A DNA stretch of 64,000 bases from Sulfurimonas sp. UBA2011 (GCA_002335055.1 DDCH01000011.1:187753-251752), one strand, 5' to 3'. Numbered from the stretch's first letter, positions 36,646 through 46,603 are shown. The notes: generated from the sequence alone by a model not told the origin. A program made the numbers and translations.

Positions 36646-39360
36646 TTAAACTTCTACTAGTTTTATCTCACTTGCTAGTAGATAGCAGATGATACCTTTT
36701 ACATTTTCCCCACTGATCTCTTTTATCGCTCTCACATAAGCACGAACTTGTTTGACATGGTGCTCACTATAAGACATTGAAGATTTATAGTCTATGACAA
36801 TATAAGAACCATTTTCTTCTTGCACTAAGAGGTCGATATAACGCAGTTTCTTCTTATAACGCAGTGCTTTTTCTTTATAACATTTACCTTGGAGTAGTTC
36901 TTGCACTGCATTAGATCTTACAAATAGTTCTACACGCTTAGAAATATCTTGTATCTCAGAGTCTTCTAACCTTGAACCATATTTATTAAGCATCATATTT
37001 TCTGCATTATTTATTGCATATAATGTAAATTCACTCATCATCTCTAGCATATAATGTAAAGCAATACCAAAGTTTATAGCCTTTAAATCTCCATCTATCT
37101 CATTTTCTAAGGCTAAAATATCACTCTGCGTACCATAGTAGAGCTCTTTGTAGTCTATTCTTTCGAGGCTCTGTACTGGTTCTTTCTCTTTTTCACTTAT
37201 TCTCATTTGGCCATACTGTGCCACTTGAAGATCAAGTAAATCAAAACTAGACTTCTCAGACTTTTTGATGATAACTAGATTTTCTCTTGCTCTTGTAAAC
37301 GCGACATAAAGAGCATTAAGTTTATCTTCTTTGACAAGAATTTTCTCTTTTTCTAAAGCTCGTTCATACTCTATATCTATGGCATCTCTATTTTTTGTTC
37401 TAAGATATACACTACCAAGTGAAATACCATCATAGTTATAAATGATACTATCAGTTGCCACATTTGGACGTTTAAGCGAGTCCATAACTATGACATTTTC
37501 ATACTCCAAACCTTTTGACTTATGAATTGTGAGAACCCGCACTCCACTTATATCAGATGAAGCTGCTGCCGTATCAAGTCTCTCATACTCAAAAAGCAGT
37601 GCTTCCACATCTGGGTACCGAGCTACTGCATTTAAAAAACGTACTAAGTGAAAGTCATCATTAAAGAGTTTGTACTTATCTATAGCCTTTTTAACAATAT
37701 CTAAGAGTTTTGTCTTGTTAAAATCTGCTCTGTATACTTTAAGAGGTTTTTGTTCGATAAGCGCAAAGAAGTTATGTCTATATATATCTTCATTAAAGTA
37801 AAGATATTTGAGATACTCTAAAATTGCTTTGACACTTTGCTGATTAATGAGTTTTGTTGTTGTTTCAGTTACTACATCTATCTTCTCACAAAGCAAAGCA
37901 TTTTTTATAGCCTCGCCATCTCCATTAGTGGTGCAAAGAATAGCGATATTATTACTATCTGCTCCAAGAGAGAGCAGTTTTTTCACCTGTTTTATCGCTT
38001 CTACTAGAGGTTCATTATTGAGAACCACCTCAACATAACCAGCCTGTGCACTTGGACGAACTAACTGGTCAGAGTAGTTCTTTATCTTGTCTACGAATGA
38101 GCGATTTACAAACTCTATTACCTCTTTTTGTGAGCGATAATTTGTAAGGAGTTTTTGTACCTCAGTTGCATTTTCTTCGACTACTGCACCAAACAGAGCA
38201 GATACACCACCTCTAAACCTATAAATAGACTGCTTCACATCACCAACAAAAAAGAAACTTCCATTCTCAAAGATTCCAGACCCAGAAGTTATCTCCTGGA
38301 TGAGAGGTTTTAAAATCTCATACTGTGTTATGCTTGTATCTTGAAACTCATCTAAAAGCATATGTTCTATTTTTGCATCTAGTCGAAAGTATAAAAATTC
38401 GCTATCATCAAGTCTATGTAAAATTGTATGTACTAAAGAAGTTACATCCGAAAAACTAAGCTCACTATCTTCCATATAAAGGCCTTTTTTCGCCTTTTGA
38501 TAGATATCTACTAAGTCACTTAAGACATAAAAAAAGTTTTGCTCTTTTGCCTTATAATACCCTTTGATAGCTTCTTGAATAATGTGAAGGTTTTGGTTCA
38601 TCTCAAGACTAAAACATTTTTTAAAAACCCAATACTCTAAAGTCTCTTTGACAATCCACGATTTTATTAGTAAGTCATCAAAACTCTCTGCCGTAACTGC
38701 TTTTATCAGTGAGGCAGATGCCCCCTTACAGTTTGTTACAATTCCCTGAATATTTGAAAGTGCAAGCATTGCTTCTTTTTCAAAGGAGTCTGTACTGGTT
38801 TGTACAAATGTAATGTGTGAGAGTTCTTCTTTTTTAAGATAAAAAGCATCCAAAAGGGTAAATATATCCGTCACTCTCTTTTTAGACTCTAAAGAAAGGT
38901 TTATGAGTTGGCTTCGGTTTCCTGCAACACTTACCTCTTTTAAGAACCGCTCTAAGAGTTTTTGTTCATGTTGAGAAGCAAAAGTAGAAAAGTCTGGCAT
39001 AAGTGAAGCATATAGAGAAAACTTTCTAAGTATATGCGTAAAGAAACTATCTATAGTCATAATCTTTGTATGGGCATTTAAGAACTCATTTAAGATAGTA
39101 TCACGTTGACTTACTAAGTACTCAGCTGACAAGTCAGTCACTTTTGCTATCTCAAAAAGCTCATCCCTGTATTCTAACTCTTCTAAAGTCTCAACCACTC
39201 TCTCTTGCATCTCATGTGCAGCCTTATTTGTAAAAGTAAGTGCTAAAATTTTTGTAGGGTCTGAACCACGAAAGAGTAAAGAGAGATAACGCACAACAAG
39301 CATAAAAGTCTTTCCACTTCCTGCACTCGCTTCATAAGCCAAATTTTGTTTAAATGCCAT
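36646..39360 (-). CDS. addA: AddA/RecB-like helicase-nuclease subunit
   Basis: 904-residue UvrD-type helicase with a C-terminal nuclease domain, part of the AddAB complex that processes double-strand breaks for RecA. Helicase motifs are ASAGSGKTFML (Walker A), LLDEFQDTS (Walker B), VGDVKQSIYRFRGG, TIHKSKGLEYENV and LYVAFTRAREN. A nuclease motif LLVQEENGSYIVIDYKSS (Asp and Lys) lies near residue 855. I prefer ATG 39360: its A is the last base of the addB stop (TAATG) and a GGGAGAG site precedes it. A shorter size than the 1200 residues of Firmicutes AddA is usual for this phylum. It follows addB, and both follow the cco accessory genes. Confidence 0.9.
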   Translation of the reverse strand: MAFKQNLAYEASAGSGKTFMLVVRYLSLLFRGSDPTKILALTFTNKAAHEMQERVVETLEELEYRDELFEIAKVTDLSAEYLVSQRDTILNEFLNAHTKIMTIDSFFTHILRKFSLYASLMPDFSTFASQHEQKLLERFLKEVSVAGNRSQLINLSLESKKRVTDIFTLLDAFYLKKEELSHITFVQTSTDSFEKEAMLALSNIQGIVTNCKGASASLIKAVTAESFDDLLIKSWIVKETLEYWVFKKCFSLEMNQNLHIIQEAIKGYYKAKEQNFFYVLSDLVDIYQKAKKGLYMEDSELSFSDVTSLVHTILHRLDDSEFLYFRLDAKIEHMLLDEFQDTSITQYEILKPLIQEITSGSGIFENGSFFFVGDVKQSIYRFRGGVSALFGAVVEENATEVQKLLTNYRSQKEVIEFVNRSFVDKIKNYSDQLVRPSAQAGYVEVVLNNEPLVEAIKQVKKLLSLGADSNNIAILCTTNGDGEAIKNALLCEKIDVVTETTTKLINQQSVKAILEYLKYLYFNEDIYRHNFFALIEQKPLKVYRADFNKTKLLDIVKKAIDKYKLFNDDFHLVRFLNAVARYPDVEALLFEYERLDTAAASSDISGVRVLTIHKSKGLEYENVIVMDSLKRPNVATDSIIYNYDGISLGSVYLRTKNRDAIDIEYERALEKEKILVKEDKLNALYVAFTRARENLVIIKKSEKSSFDLLDLQVAQYGQMRISEKEKEPVQSLERIDYKELYYGTQSDILALENEIDGDLKAINFGIALHYMLEMMSEFTLYAINNAENMMLNKYGSRLEDSEIQDISKRVELFVRSNAVQELLQGKCYKEKALRYKKKLRYIDLLVQEENGSYIVIDYKSSMSYSEHHVKQVRAYVRAIKEISGENVKGIICYLLASEIKLVEV

Positions 39361-41705
39361 TAGTCTCTCCCACACATTACAGCATATTCACAGTATCTAC
39401 ACTGCGACTCATCTTCGCAGAGAACAAAGTCTATATACTCGACTTGAAGCAGATCTTTAATGTGAGACTGTAGTATCTCTAGTTTTTCGCTTAAAAAGGC
39501 TTCAGGCACTATCTGTACCTCTTTTAAGTCATAAAATACACAACTTGTCACATCTCCTAAACTCTGAGTTAAAAGATAGTAGAACTCTAACTGAAAGTCT
39601 GTAGCTTCTGTAAAGTTATTTTTGTTATAAAGTTTGTATGCACCTGTTTTATAATCAAGAACTTCTATCTCATTGTCTCGTTTATCTACTCTATCTATCT
39701 GACCAAGCAGAGTCATTCCAGCATACACTACACTAAAACTCTCTTCACAAGAATAGACTTCAAAACCATCAGCAAATCTTTGTATCTCTTGTATGTAAAA
39801 CTTTTGTAGTCGTTTTTTTTGTAAACTAATAAGATACTTATCTAACTCACTTTTCCCACACTGTTTATCCAGCTCTTTTTCTAAGTCTTTTTGTAGTTCT
39901 TTTATATCTGTATAAGAACTCTTTTTGGAGTACAACTCTTTAAGTGCCAAATGCACTACATTCCCTATCTCATACTCTTGGGGTACATCTTGAGGTATAT
40001 CATGTCCATAGAGTTTTTGGATATATTTATGATAGTACTTGCGTTTACAGCTAAGATATGTCTTGAGTCTCGTTGCTGAAAGTTTTACGTCTTTAAAGCT
40101 ATAATCTAAAACAATACTTTGAAGCTCATTTATAACTTTAGGCTCTCTTTTAAACAAGATGTTTGCATAGTCTAATTCTTCATGAATTCTTTCATCTTTA
40201 ATTACGAGTTGTTTTAAAAAACGCGAAGCACTGCTCTCACTAGAACTCACAAAAGAGAGAGCCACTTCTTTACTTGCATTAATCAGCATCTCATAATAGT
40301 GTTTTTGTAGATTTTCTCTATCACTCATTGTTGGTAAGGAAGCATTTTCTCTGACACTTGTGTTTAAGAACATATCTTTATCACTGCGTTTAGGTACATT
40401 TTTGTCATCAAAGTCCATAATTATGACAGCATCAAAATCTACACTTCTAGTCTCTAAAACACCCATAACAGTCACTTTACCACCACGAACATCATCTAAG
40501 GTTCTCCCAGCCAACCTTTGCATAAAAAGACTCAGTAGTGATTTGATCGTCATATCCTGCATAAAAGATATGATTTTCTCAAAACTATACAACTCTTCAG
40601 TATAAATCTTCAACTCTTTTTTATCACTAATAAAGTCACTTAGTTCAGATAAAAAAACTATAAAATCTACCTGAGATAAACTCTTATAGTAAATAGATGC
40701 AAGTTTTATATAAAGTTCATTACCAACTCTAGCAAGTCTAGCAGAGTTTTCTTGTGAGTCTAGGTCAAGTCTTTTTATACTAGCGTTTAGTTTTATGTAG
40801 ATACTACTAGACACAAAAGGCTCACCCATAGCAAAGTTAAAGTTACACTTCTCATCAAAGATTTTGAGCATTGTAGCTCTACTCTCATCTGGTAGTATAA
40901 CTGCTATTTTTTCAGCTTTATAACCCTTGTGTACAAACTCATATATTTTCTTTTTGACAAAAGCAACTTGGAGCAGTGCTTCGCCAAAACTCTCACAAGA
41001 TACATTTTCATTTTTAATGACTTTTATTTGGGAGAGAATTGTCTTTTTGTTTAGAGATAAAAGGTATTCATATCCCGATTCTAAAGTAAACCCTAGTTCA
41101 GTAAATCGTGTCTGCATTTTTTGGTTAAAAACACTCGTAGTAAAGTCAATTTTAATTTGTCCATACTCTGTATATTTTTCTAATAATGCAAACTCAAAAT
41201 TTGTCAGGTGTCCAGCAAGTTTAAGCGTTACATCTTGGTGATTTTTTGCATACTCCGCATTAAACTCATACAGTTTTGGTAAAAATATTCTATCTAAGTA
41301 CTTTCGCTTATTACAAACTTGCTCATAGCGCCTATAGAGCTCTATAAGTATCGTTATATGCTCTTCATATTCTGCATAAAGGTCTGCAGAGGCAAGAGCG
41401 TTTATATCATACAACTCAGCACTAATCTCTTCAAAAAATTTAAATATATAAGAGCTATTTTTAGTAAAAGTAAAAAAGTTTCTCTCTATCTGTAAAGAAG
41501 AAAATCCATCAAAGTCTGAGGCTTCAAGTAGAAGTAACACACGACTATCTTCATCTATAAACTGATAGCCATTGACTATACATAACTTAGCGATAAAATC
41601 ACTCATAGTTATATAGTTTGGAAGAAAAATGGATTCATCTGATAGTTTTTGTTGTTGGTCTCGTATAGCACGAGCAGATGGTAGTACTAAAGTTCGTTCA
41701 TCCAC
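39360..41705 (-). CDS. addB: AddB-like nuclease subunit with a predicted 4Fe-4S cluster
   Basis: 781-residue partner of AddA. The C-terminal PD-(D/E)XK nuclease core is GQIDRVDKRDNEIEVLDYKTG near residue 665, split: GQIDRVD and EVLDYKTG are the two parts. A cluster is suggested by Cys in YLSCKRKYYHKY and three Cys at the end (CRYCEYAVMC), as in AddB. The N-terminal half resembles an inactivated helicase and lacks a clear Walker A. It lies 10 bp after the fixH-like gene and is coupled to addA. Confidence 0.88.
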   Translation of the reverse strand: MDERTLVLPSARAIRDQQQKLSDESIFLPNYITMSDFIAKLCIVNGYQFIDEDSRVLLLLEASDFDGFSSLQIERNFFTFTKNSSYIFKFFEEISAELYDINALASADLYAEYEEHITILIELYRRYEQVCNKRKYLDRIFLPKLYEFNAEYAKNHQDVTLKLAGHLTNFEFALLEKYTEYGQIKIDFTTSVFNQKMQTRFTELGFTLESGYEYLLSLNKKTILSQIKVIKNENVSCESFGEALLQVAFVKKKIYEFVHKGYKAEKIAVILPDESRATMLKIFDEKCNFNFAMGEPFVSSSIYIKLNASIKRLDLDSQENSARLARVGNELYIKLASIYYKSLSQVDFIVFLSELSDFISDKKELKIYTEELYSFEKIISFMQDMTIKSLLSLFMQRLAGRTLDDVRGGKVTVMGVLETRSVDFDAVIIMDFDDKNVPKRSDKDMFLNTSVRENASLPTMSDRENLQKHYYEMLINASKEVALSFVSSSESSASRFLKQLVIKDERIHEELDYANILFKREPKVINELQSIVLDYSFKDVKLSATRLKTYLSCKRKYYHKYIQKLYGHDIPQDVPQEYEIGNVVHLALKELYSKKSSYTDIKELQKDLEKELDKQCGKSELDKYLISLQKKRLQKFYIQEIQRFADGFEVYSCEESFSVVYAGMTLLGQIDRVDKRDNEIEVLDYKTGAYKLYNKNNFTEATDFQLEFYYLLTQSLGDVTSCVFYDLKEVQIVPEAFLSEKLEILQSHIKDLLQVEYIDFVLCEDESQCRYCEYAVMCGRD

Positions 41706-41714
41706 ACTCTTACC

Positions 41715-42215
41715 TTAAAACTCATACCATCTTGGATTTCTAGTGTCTGTTTTTATATTTAAAAAACGTTCTTTATTTTCCACACGTACTTTTGCAATAA
41801 TATTCCAAACACCTTGTTTGGGAAATTTCTTTAAAGTAAAACTATATACACCATTATCTACACTAGGATTTTCTAATGTTTTATCAAACTCCGCTGTCTC
41901 AGGTCTACTTATAGCAATTTTAATTTTTGCATTATTTAAAACCATACCATCTTTTGTAGTCACTTTATATGAGATAATAGGTGATTCACCAGCTATTGTT
42001 TTATTAGTAAACACGATATTATAGAGTCTATCAAAGTCCATTCTTTTTTTGATAAAGTCATTAGCATTTAAGTCAGCTTCTTGATACTTAGTCATATACA
42101 CATCACTCTCTTGAATTGCAGAACTCTCAGTTATAAATATAGTAGCAATACAAAAACTAAATATTAAAGTAATTGCAGCTCCAATAGCATAAGGCCAAGC
42201 TCTTCCATTATTCAT
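41715..42215 (-). CDS. FixH-family membrane protein
   Basis: 166-residue protein with one N-terminal membrane helix (about residues 8-28) and a periplasmic domain. FixH belongs to the fixGHIS set needed for copper delivery and assembly of cbb3 oxidases. The conserved features are AWPYAIGA at the start, YQEADLNANDF near 45, and a C-terminal Ig-like domain. The start at 42215 has a GGAG site six bases away and overlaps the previous gene by 8 bp; TTG 42221 is less likely. No fixG, fixI or fixS is next to it. Position directly after the cco genes supports a role with that oxidase. Confidence 0.8.
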   Translation of the reverse strand: MNNGRAWPYAIGAAITLIFSFCIATIFITESSAIQESDVYMTKYQEADLNANDFIKKRMDFDRLYNIVFTNKTIAGESPIISYKVTTKDGMVLNNAKIKIAISRPETAEFDKTLENPSVDNGVYSFTLKKFPKQGVWNIIAKVRVENKERFLNIKTDTRNPRWYEF

Positions 42216-42906
42216 CTTCAACTCCTTTTTTCTTAAATTTATTTTTCAAGTATAAAAAGAGTGCATAAAGTATAAAACCATAAAAGAGTGTTTTTACGAT
42301 CACTAAAGGGTACTGGGAGGATGTACTTACTCCATTCTCTAGGGTAAGGTCATGGGCAGTAGCTACTTGCATAGATATATCTAAGTAACCATTATACATA
42401 GCTGCTGAATACTTTCCGGTTTGCTCTCCCTTAACCTTGTTCCCAAGTAGAGGTAATATTGTTCCCCCAGAACTGCTCATAAGCTCTTTTATATCATCAA
42501 AACTTCTTGCAAAAATTATTGAGATAAAAAAAGCTTGAACAGGTGAAGCGACAGGACTAAGTACCTGTTTTTTATTAAAATATTTATATAAAGAGACATC
42601 ATTCGTCCAAATATTTACATTTTTATCAAGTTCTGAAAACATTAAAACTATTGTTGGTTTTGAGAACTCTTTAAGAAGTTCTTTTTCATACACTTCTATA
42701 TTTTTATTTTTGGGAAGTGCTTTGAGCATTACTAACTTTAAAGAGACTCCTGTTTTATTAAAAAGCTCAGAACCTAAAGTTTCAATATTTGTTGTAAACT
42801 TTGGATTATGTATTATCTCATCTTTATATAAATACTTTGCGAAAACTTCTGTTTGAAAGAGTAGTATGATTATAAGGGACATAAATCCTTTAGTAAACTT
42901 GTGCAA
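42208..42906 (-). CDS. TPM-domain-like membrane protein of the cbb3 cluster
   Basis: 232 residues: a signal peptide (about 1-23, ending VFAKY), a periplasmic domain of about 160 residues, and a C-terminal helix (about 205-224) followed by basic residues. The pattern TGVSLKLVMLKALP and IVLMFSELDKNVNIWTND resembles the TPM/YgcG fold, though without its usual C-terminal Gly-rich tail. A gene of similar layout occurs in this position in C. jejuni from memory. Function unknown; assembly or stability of cbb3 is a fair guess from position. Confidence 0.65.
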   Translation of the reverse strand: MHKFTKGFMSLIIILLFQTEVFAKYLYKDEIIHNPKFTTNIETLGSELFNKTGVSLKLVMLKALPKNKNIEVYEKELLKEFSKPTIVLMFSELDKNVNIWTNDVSLYKYFNKKQVLSPVASPVQAFFISIIFARSFDDIKELMSSSGGTILPLLGNKVKGEQTGKYSAAMYNGYLDISMQVATAHDLTLENGVSTSSQYPLVIVKTLFYGFILYALFLYLKNKFKKKGVEDE

Positions 42907-42914
42907 CTTAAATC

Positions 42915-43004
42915 CTAACCAACATAAAGGTGATTAGAAGTAAGTACCGAATAAAGAGTAAAGGTAGCCAGAGCAACTAACCCTAATGCAATAAGTTTAT
43001 CCAT
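42915..43004 (-). CDS. 29-residue single-helix peptide in the cco operon
   Basis: A short gene starting at ATG 43004, one base after the DUF4006 stop codon, with a GGAG site at 43014-43011 and good spacing. It encodes MDKLIALGLVALATF, then a short polar tail of 14 residues ending in HLYVG, and stops at TAG 42915. It has one hydrophobic helix (residues 3-19), short charged ends and no Cys. Size, operon position and topology match the very small subunits known from other heme-copper oxidases. It may be an accessory subunit of the cbb3 oxidase; nothing beyond position and composition supports this. Confidence 0.65.
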   Translation of the reverse strand: MDKLIALGLVALATFTLYSVLTSNHLYVG

Positions 43005-43005
43005 C

Positions 43006-43221
43006 TTAAGCTCCTTTTACATCTATAATATGTTTAGCATTATCTTTGTCAAACATTTTAATAGATTTTTCATTTTTAATCTCATAATAATTTACAGCAT
43101 TATTGTTTTGTGTACCAATAGCAAAGTACATGAGAAAAACTAGTGCTATAAAAAGTACGATTATTGCTACAATAAAGCCTAAAAGTCCGTCAAATGAAAA
43201 AACATGTCTAGAATTCATCAT
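43006..43221 (-). CDS. DUF4006-family small membrane protein
   Basis: 71 residues with one membrane helix (about residues 14-35) and a short C-terminal domain. DUF4006 proteins occur beside ccoP in Campylobacterota, so a role in cbb3 assembly or stability is likely, but it has not been shown to my knowledge. The ATG follows a GGAGAA site and lies 1 bp after the ccoP stop. Confidence 0.8.
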   Translation of the reverse strand: MMNSRHVFSFDGLLGFIVAIIVLFIALVFLMYFAIGTQNNNAVNYYEIKNEKSIKMFDKDNAKHIIDVKGA

Positions 43222-43222
43222 C

Positions 43223-44155
43223 TTATTCTCCTTTACTTAAACTAATAATATAAGCACTCACAGCCTCTTTTTGTTTTGCATTTAGTCTGTCAAACGCAGG
43301 CATAGCACCAATAGAACCTTTTTTACCATGGTTTAGTACATTTGTAACAAGTGTTATATCATATGCCGCGATATTTGGTGCAACATACACCATACCAGCT
43401 CCATCATCCCCATGACAAACAGAACAAGCTCCAGCAAACACATCCCCACCTTCTCCACTCATACCATTTGCAACATAAGTAGAAACAGCATCTATTTCGG
43501 CATCGGTAATTGGAGCATAGTCTTTATTTGCATTCATTAAACCATAACGATCTGGCATTGGATTTTCACTACCAAGTAGAAAGTTATTTGAACCATTAAT
43601 AACTACATCTTTGACAGTTCTAAATTCAAGTCTAACATTTAAGTCAGCTGCACTACCGTCTATTCCATCTGCAGCAAGACCATGACAAACTTTACACTCA
43701 GCCAAAAAGACAGACTCACCCATGTCAACAAGTCTCTCACCAGTGATGCTGGCATACTTTTTTTCAAACTTTTTATTGTGAGCAGCAACATCTTCATTGT
43801 ATTCACCGATCTGCGAGTATGAATTCACTGGATAACCAATGACAAAATACCACATAGCATATACCATTGTTGCTAAGTACATAATTGCCCAACCCTTTGG
43901 AATAGCATTGTAGTACTCACCTATACCATCCCAATTGTCATCAGATAATTCTCCATCTGCAGTATCAACTTGCATCTGACGAACAAACTTAATTATAACA
44001 AATACTATGATGACTACAAGTGCAACAGCACCTCCAATAGCGAACATATTTACTATGTCACCATTCAATCCCCCCTTAGATCCAATAACTGACATATATG
44101 TAATAGTCAACATTGTAACGGCAACAATAATTCCCCAAAGATAAATCTTATTCAT
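43223..44155 (-). CDS. ccoP: cbb3 oxidase di-heme subunit III
   Basis: 310-residue membrane-anchored cytochrome c that feeds electrons to CcoO/CcoN. Two N-terminal helices (about residues 5-22 and 34-54) precede a third near 92-108. Two heme motifs follow, CKVCH near 152 and CSVCH near 243, each with its downstream Met ligand region (ENPMPDRYG and GAMPAF). Start overlaps ccoQ by 8 bp. The second heme module is similar in plan to the second module of CoxB (48122-49321). Confidence 0.95.
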   Translation of the reverse strand: MNKIYLWGIIVAVTMLTITYMSVIGSKGGLNGDIVNMFAIGGAVALVVIIVFVIIKFVRQMQVDTADGELSDDNWDGIGEYYNAIPKGWAIMYLATMVYAMWYFVIGYPVNSYSQIGEYNEDVAAHNKKFEKKYASITGERLVDMGESVFLAECKVCHGLAADGIDGSAADLNVRLEFRTVKDVVINGSNNFLLGSENPMPDRYGLMNANKDYAPITDAEIDAVSTYVANGMSGEGGDVFAGACSVCHGDDGAGMVYVAPNIAAYDITLVTNVLNHGKKGSIGAMPAFDRLNAKQKEAVSAYIISLSKGE

Positions 44156-44387
44156 ATTTCTCTCCTACTTTTTTTGTACCATCACGGTACTTTTTATCGC
44201 GAGATGTAGCATTTACAGGAGTATCTGCTATATCATCTTTTAATGCCATATTGCTGTAATCTTCATAATCAACACCATCAGCATCTTTTCTTTTGCTATA
44301 TAAATGATATATATAAGTATAAAGACCAATAGCTAAAGTAGCAGTCATTATAAAGTAACCATACGCTTGTAATTGAGCAATGTCCAT
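44148..44387 (-). CDS. ccoQ: cbb3 oxidase subunit IV
   Basis: 79-residue protein with a single membrane helix (about residues 9-27) and a charged tail. CcoQ stabilises the complex and is poorly conserved; identity rests on its place between ccoO and ccoP, size and topology. Confidence 0.85.
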   Translation of the reverse strand: MDIAQLQAYGYFIMTATLAIGLYTYIYHLYSKRKDADGVDYEDYSNMALKDDIADTPVNATSRDKKYRDGTKKVGEKYE

Positions 44388-44398
44388 AGCTGTACCTT

Positions 44399-45091
44399 TT
44401 ATTTGAGGCTATTCATATATGCGATAATAGCAACAATCTCTGGGATCTTGCCACTCTCTACAGCATCTTTAATATTTTGATCTTTCATATCAGCAACAAT
44501 TACTTTTGCTTCCTCTAAGGCTAAAGCATTTGCCTCAGCTATAGAGTCACCCATTTTAATAATTTTATTTGTCCCATCTTTCATAGGAATAGCTTTATTA
44601 TAAGGTGTTGAGAAGAACTGTGCTATGGTTAACTGTTCAGCATATGCTGTCTCTACATCAGTTTCATTCTCATATAACCAAGTGTACTTAGGCATAATTG
44701 AACCTGGTACAACTGCAGCTGGGTCTTTCATATGAGTTTCATGCCAATCTGTTGTACGGTAGTTACCAACACGCATCAAGTCTGGTCCTGTACGTTTTGA
44801 ACCCCAGAGAAATGGTCTATCATATGCATACTCACCACTCATAGAGTAATGACCATATCGATCTGTCTCTGATTTAAATGGACGAATAAGTTGTGAATGA
44901 CAAGCATTACAAGAATTCTTAATATAAACATGACGGCCTGCTAACTCTAAAGTTGAGTAGGGAGTTGTTCCCACTAAAGGTCGTGATGCTTGAGCAAAGC
45001 TTGGAACAATTTCTATTAAACCAGCAAATGAAATCGTAATAAATACACTCAATGCAAAAAAGAACGGATTTCTTTCTAACCAATGAAACAT
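44399..45091 (-). CDS. ccoO: cbb3 oxidase mono-heme subunit II
   Basis: 230-residue membrane-anchored cytochrome c. It has one N-terminal helix (about residues 10-28), a heme motif CNACHSQ near residue 60 with ETDRYGHYS after it, and TDWHETHMKDP and PGSIMPKYTWL, the standard CcoO segments with the axial Met. It links CcoP to the CcoN core. 15 bp follow the ccoN stop. Confidence 0.96.
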   Translation of the reverse strand: MFHWLERNPFFFALSVFITISFAGLIEIVPSFAQASRPLVGTTPYSTLELAGRHVYIKNSCNACHSQLIRPFKSETDRYGHYSMSGEYAYDRPFLWGSKRTGPDLMRVGNYRTTDWHETHMKDPAAVVPGSIMPKYTWLYENETDVETAYAEQLTIAQFFSTPYNKAIPMKDGTNKIIKMGDSIAEANALALEEAKVIVADMKDQNIKDAVESGKIPEIVAIIAYMNSLK

Positions 45092-45106
45092 AATATAATC
45101 CTTTTA

Positions 45107-46603
45107 CTAAGCGCCCATAGGCGATGCATTTTGTAACTCGTGTTCTTCAACTTCGCGAGCAGATGTAGTTTTATAAATATTGTATACAAACATAAGAAAA
45201 CCAATAAGGTACAGAGTACCACCAACAGCACGAATCGTATAATAAGGATGTAATACAGTCACTGTATCGATAAATGAGTAAGCTAAGTTACCAAACTCAT
45301 CATGAGCACGCCACATCATACCTTGTGTAATTCCTGCGATCCACATAGATGTAAAGTATAAAACAACACCTAAAGTTTGAATCCAAAATTGCATATTCAT
45401 TAAACTTCTAGAATAAATCTCACGTCTAAAAATACGAGGTGCCATGTGATAGATAGCTGCGATAACCATAAAACCAACCCAACCAAGAGCACCATCATGA
45501 ACATGTCCAATAATCCAGTCGGTAAAGTGTGCAATAGCATTAACAGATTTGATAGCTTGAATAGGACCTTCTAATGTTGAAAACATATAAAAAGTAGAGC
45601 CAAGAACCATAAACTTAATAAGTGGAGATGAAGCAACCTGTTGCCACTCACCTTTCATTGTAAGAAGCATATTAATTGCCGACCCCCATGAAGGTAGGAT
45701 AAGGATTACTGAGAATACAGAACCCATAGTCTGCATCCAATCAGGAACTGTTGAGTAAAGCATATGGTGACCTCCTGCCCATATATAAACAAACATTAAT
45801 CCCCAAAATGAAAGTAAAGACAATTTATATGAATAAATAGCCTGACCTGATTCTTTTGGTAAAAAATAGTAAACCATTGCAATAATTGGAGTTGTTAAAA
45901 CAAAAGCAACTGCATTATGACCAAACCACCACTGAACAAGTGCATCGTTTGTGCCTGCATACATAGACACAGAGTGCCACCATGCACCAATCATTGTCTC
46001 ACCGGCTGGTGAAGTTACAAACATAGTTGGAATTTCCATATTATTAAAGAGGTGAAGCATAGCGACTGCAAGGAATGTAGCTATAAAGTACCAGATAGAT
46101 ATATAAAGTGCTTTTTCACGTCGAAAACCAACTAATCCAGCTATACTTGCTCCCCATAGTGTCCATACAACTGTAATGGATAAATCGAGAGGCCACTCAA
46201 ATTCTGCATACTCTTTTGATGTTGTAATACCCATTAATAAAGATAAAACAATAACTGCAGAAGCACTGAAGTATAACCAAAAGTGTAATTTACCAATGAA
46301 CATCAATATTTTAGACTCTGCCATTGATACCTTTAATACACGTTGGCCAAGATAATACCAAGATGCCCAAACAGCACTCAGCGTAAAACCATAAATTACA
46401 CTATCTGTATGTAGCGGTCTAAGACGACTGAAGTTAGTATATTCAGCTAAATCTTCCCCCAAAAAAGTATTAAACTCCGGGTATGCCATTTCCCATGCTA
46501 AAATAACTCCAACAAGCATACCAATTGTCCCTACAAATAGTGCATTCATTATAAATAACTTAGATACACTATAGTCGTATTCTAATGGACCATTCTTAGT
46601 CAT
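45107..46603 (-). CDS. ccoN: cbb3 oxidase catalytic subunit I
   Basis: 498-residue heme-copper oxidase core of the C family (high oxygen affinity). About 12 membrane helices; heme ligands in LRPLHTDSV and GHVHDGALG, copper ligands in WWFGHNAVA and GGHHMLYS. It has the Tyr of the C-type K channel region in FVYIWAGGHHML. First gene of ccoNOQP and the accessory genes down to addA. The aa3-type oxidase operon lies just upstream. Confidence 0.97.
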   Translation of the reverse strand: MTKNGPLEYDYSVSKLFIMNALFVGTIGMLVGVILAWEMAYPEFNTFLGEDLAEYTNFSRLRPLHTDSVIYGFTLSAVWASWYYLGQRVLKVSMAESKILMFIGKLHFWLYFSASAVIVLSLLMGITTSKEYAEFEWPLDLSITVVWTLWGASIAGLVGFRREKALYISIWYFIATFLAVAMLHLFNNMEIPTMFVTSPAGETMIGAWWHSVSMYAGTNDALVQWWFGHNAVAFVLTTPIIAMVYYFLPKESGQAIYSYKLSLLSFWGLMFVYIWAGGHHMLYSTVPDWMQTMGSVFSVILILPSWGSAINMLLTMKGEWQQVASSPLIKFMVLGSTFYMFSTLEGPIQAIKSVNAIAHFTDWIIGHVHDGALGWVGFMVIAAIYHMAPRIFRREIYSRSLMNMQFWIQTLGVVLYFTSMWIAGITQGMMWRAHDEFGNLAYSFIDTVTVLHPYYTIRAVGGTLYLIGFLMFVYNIYKTTSAREVEEHELQNASPMGA

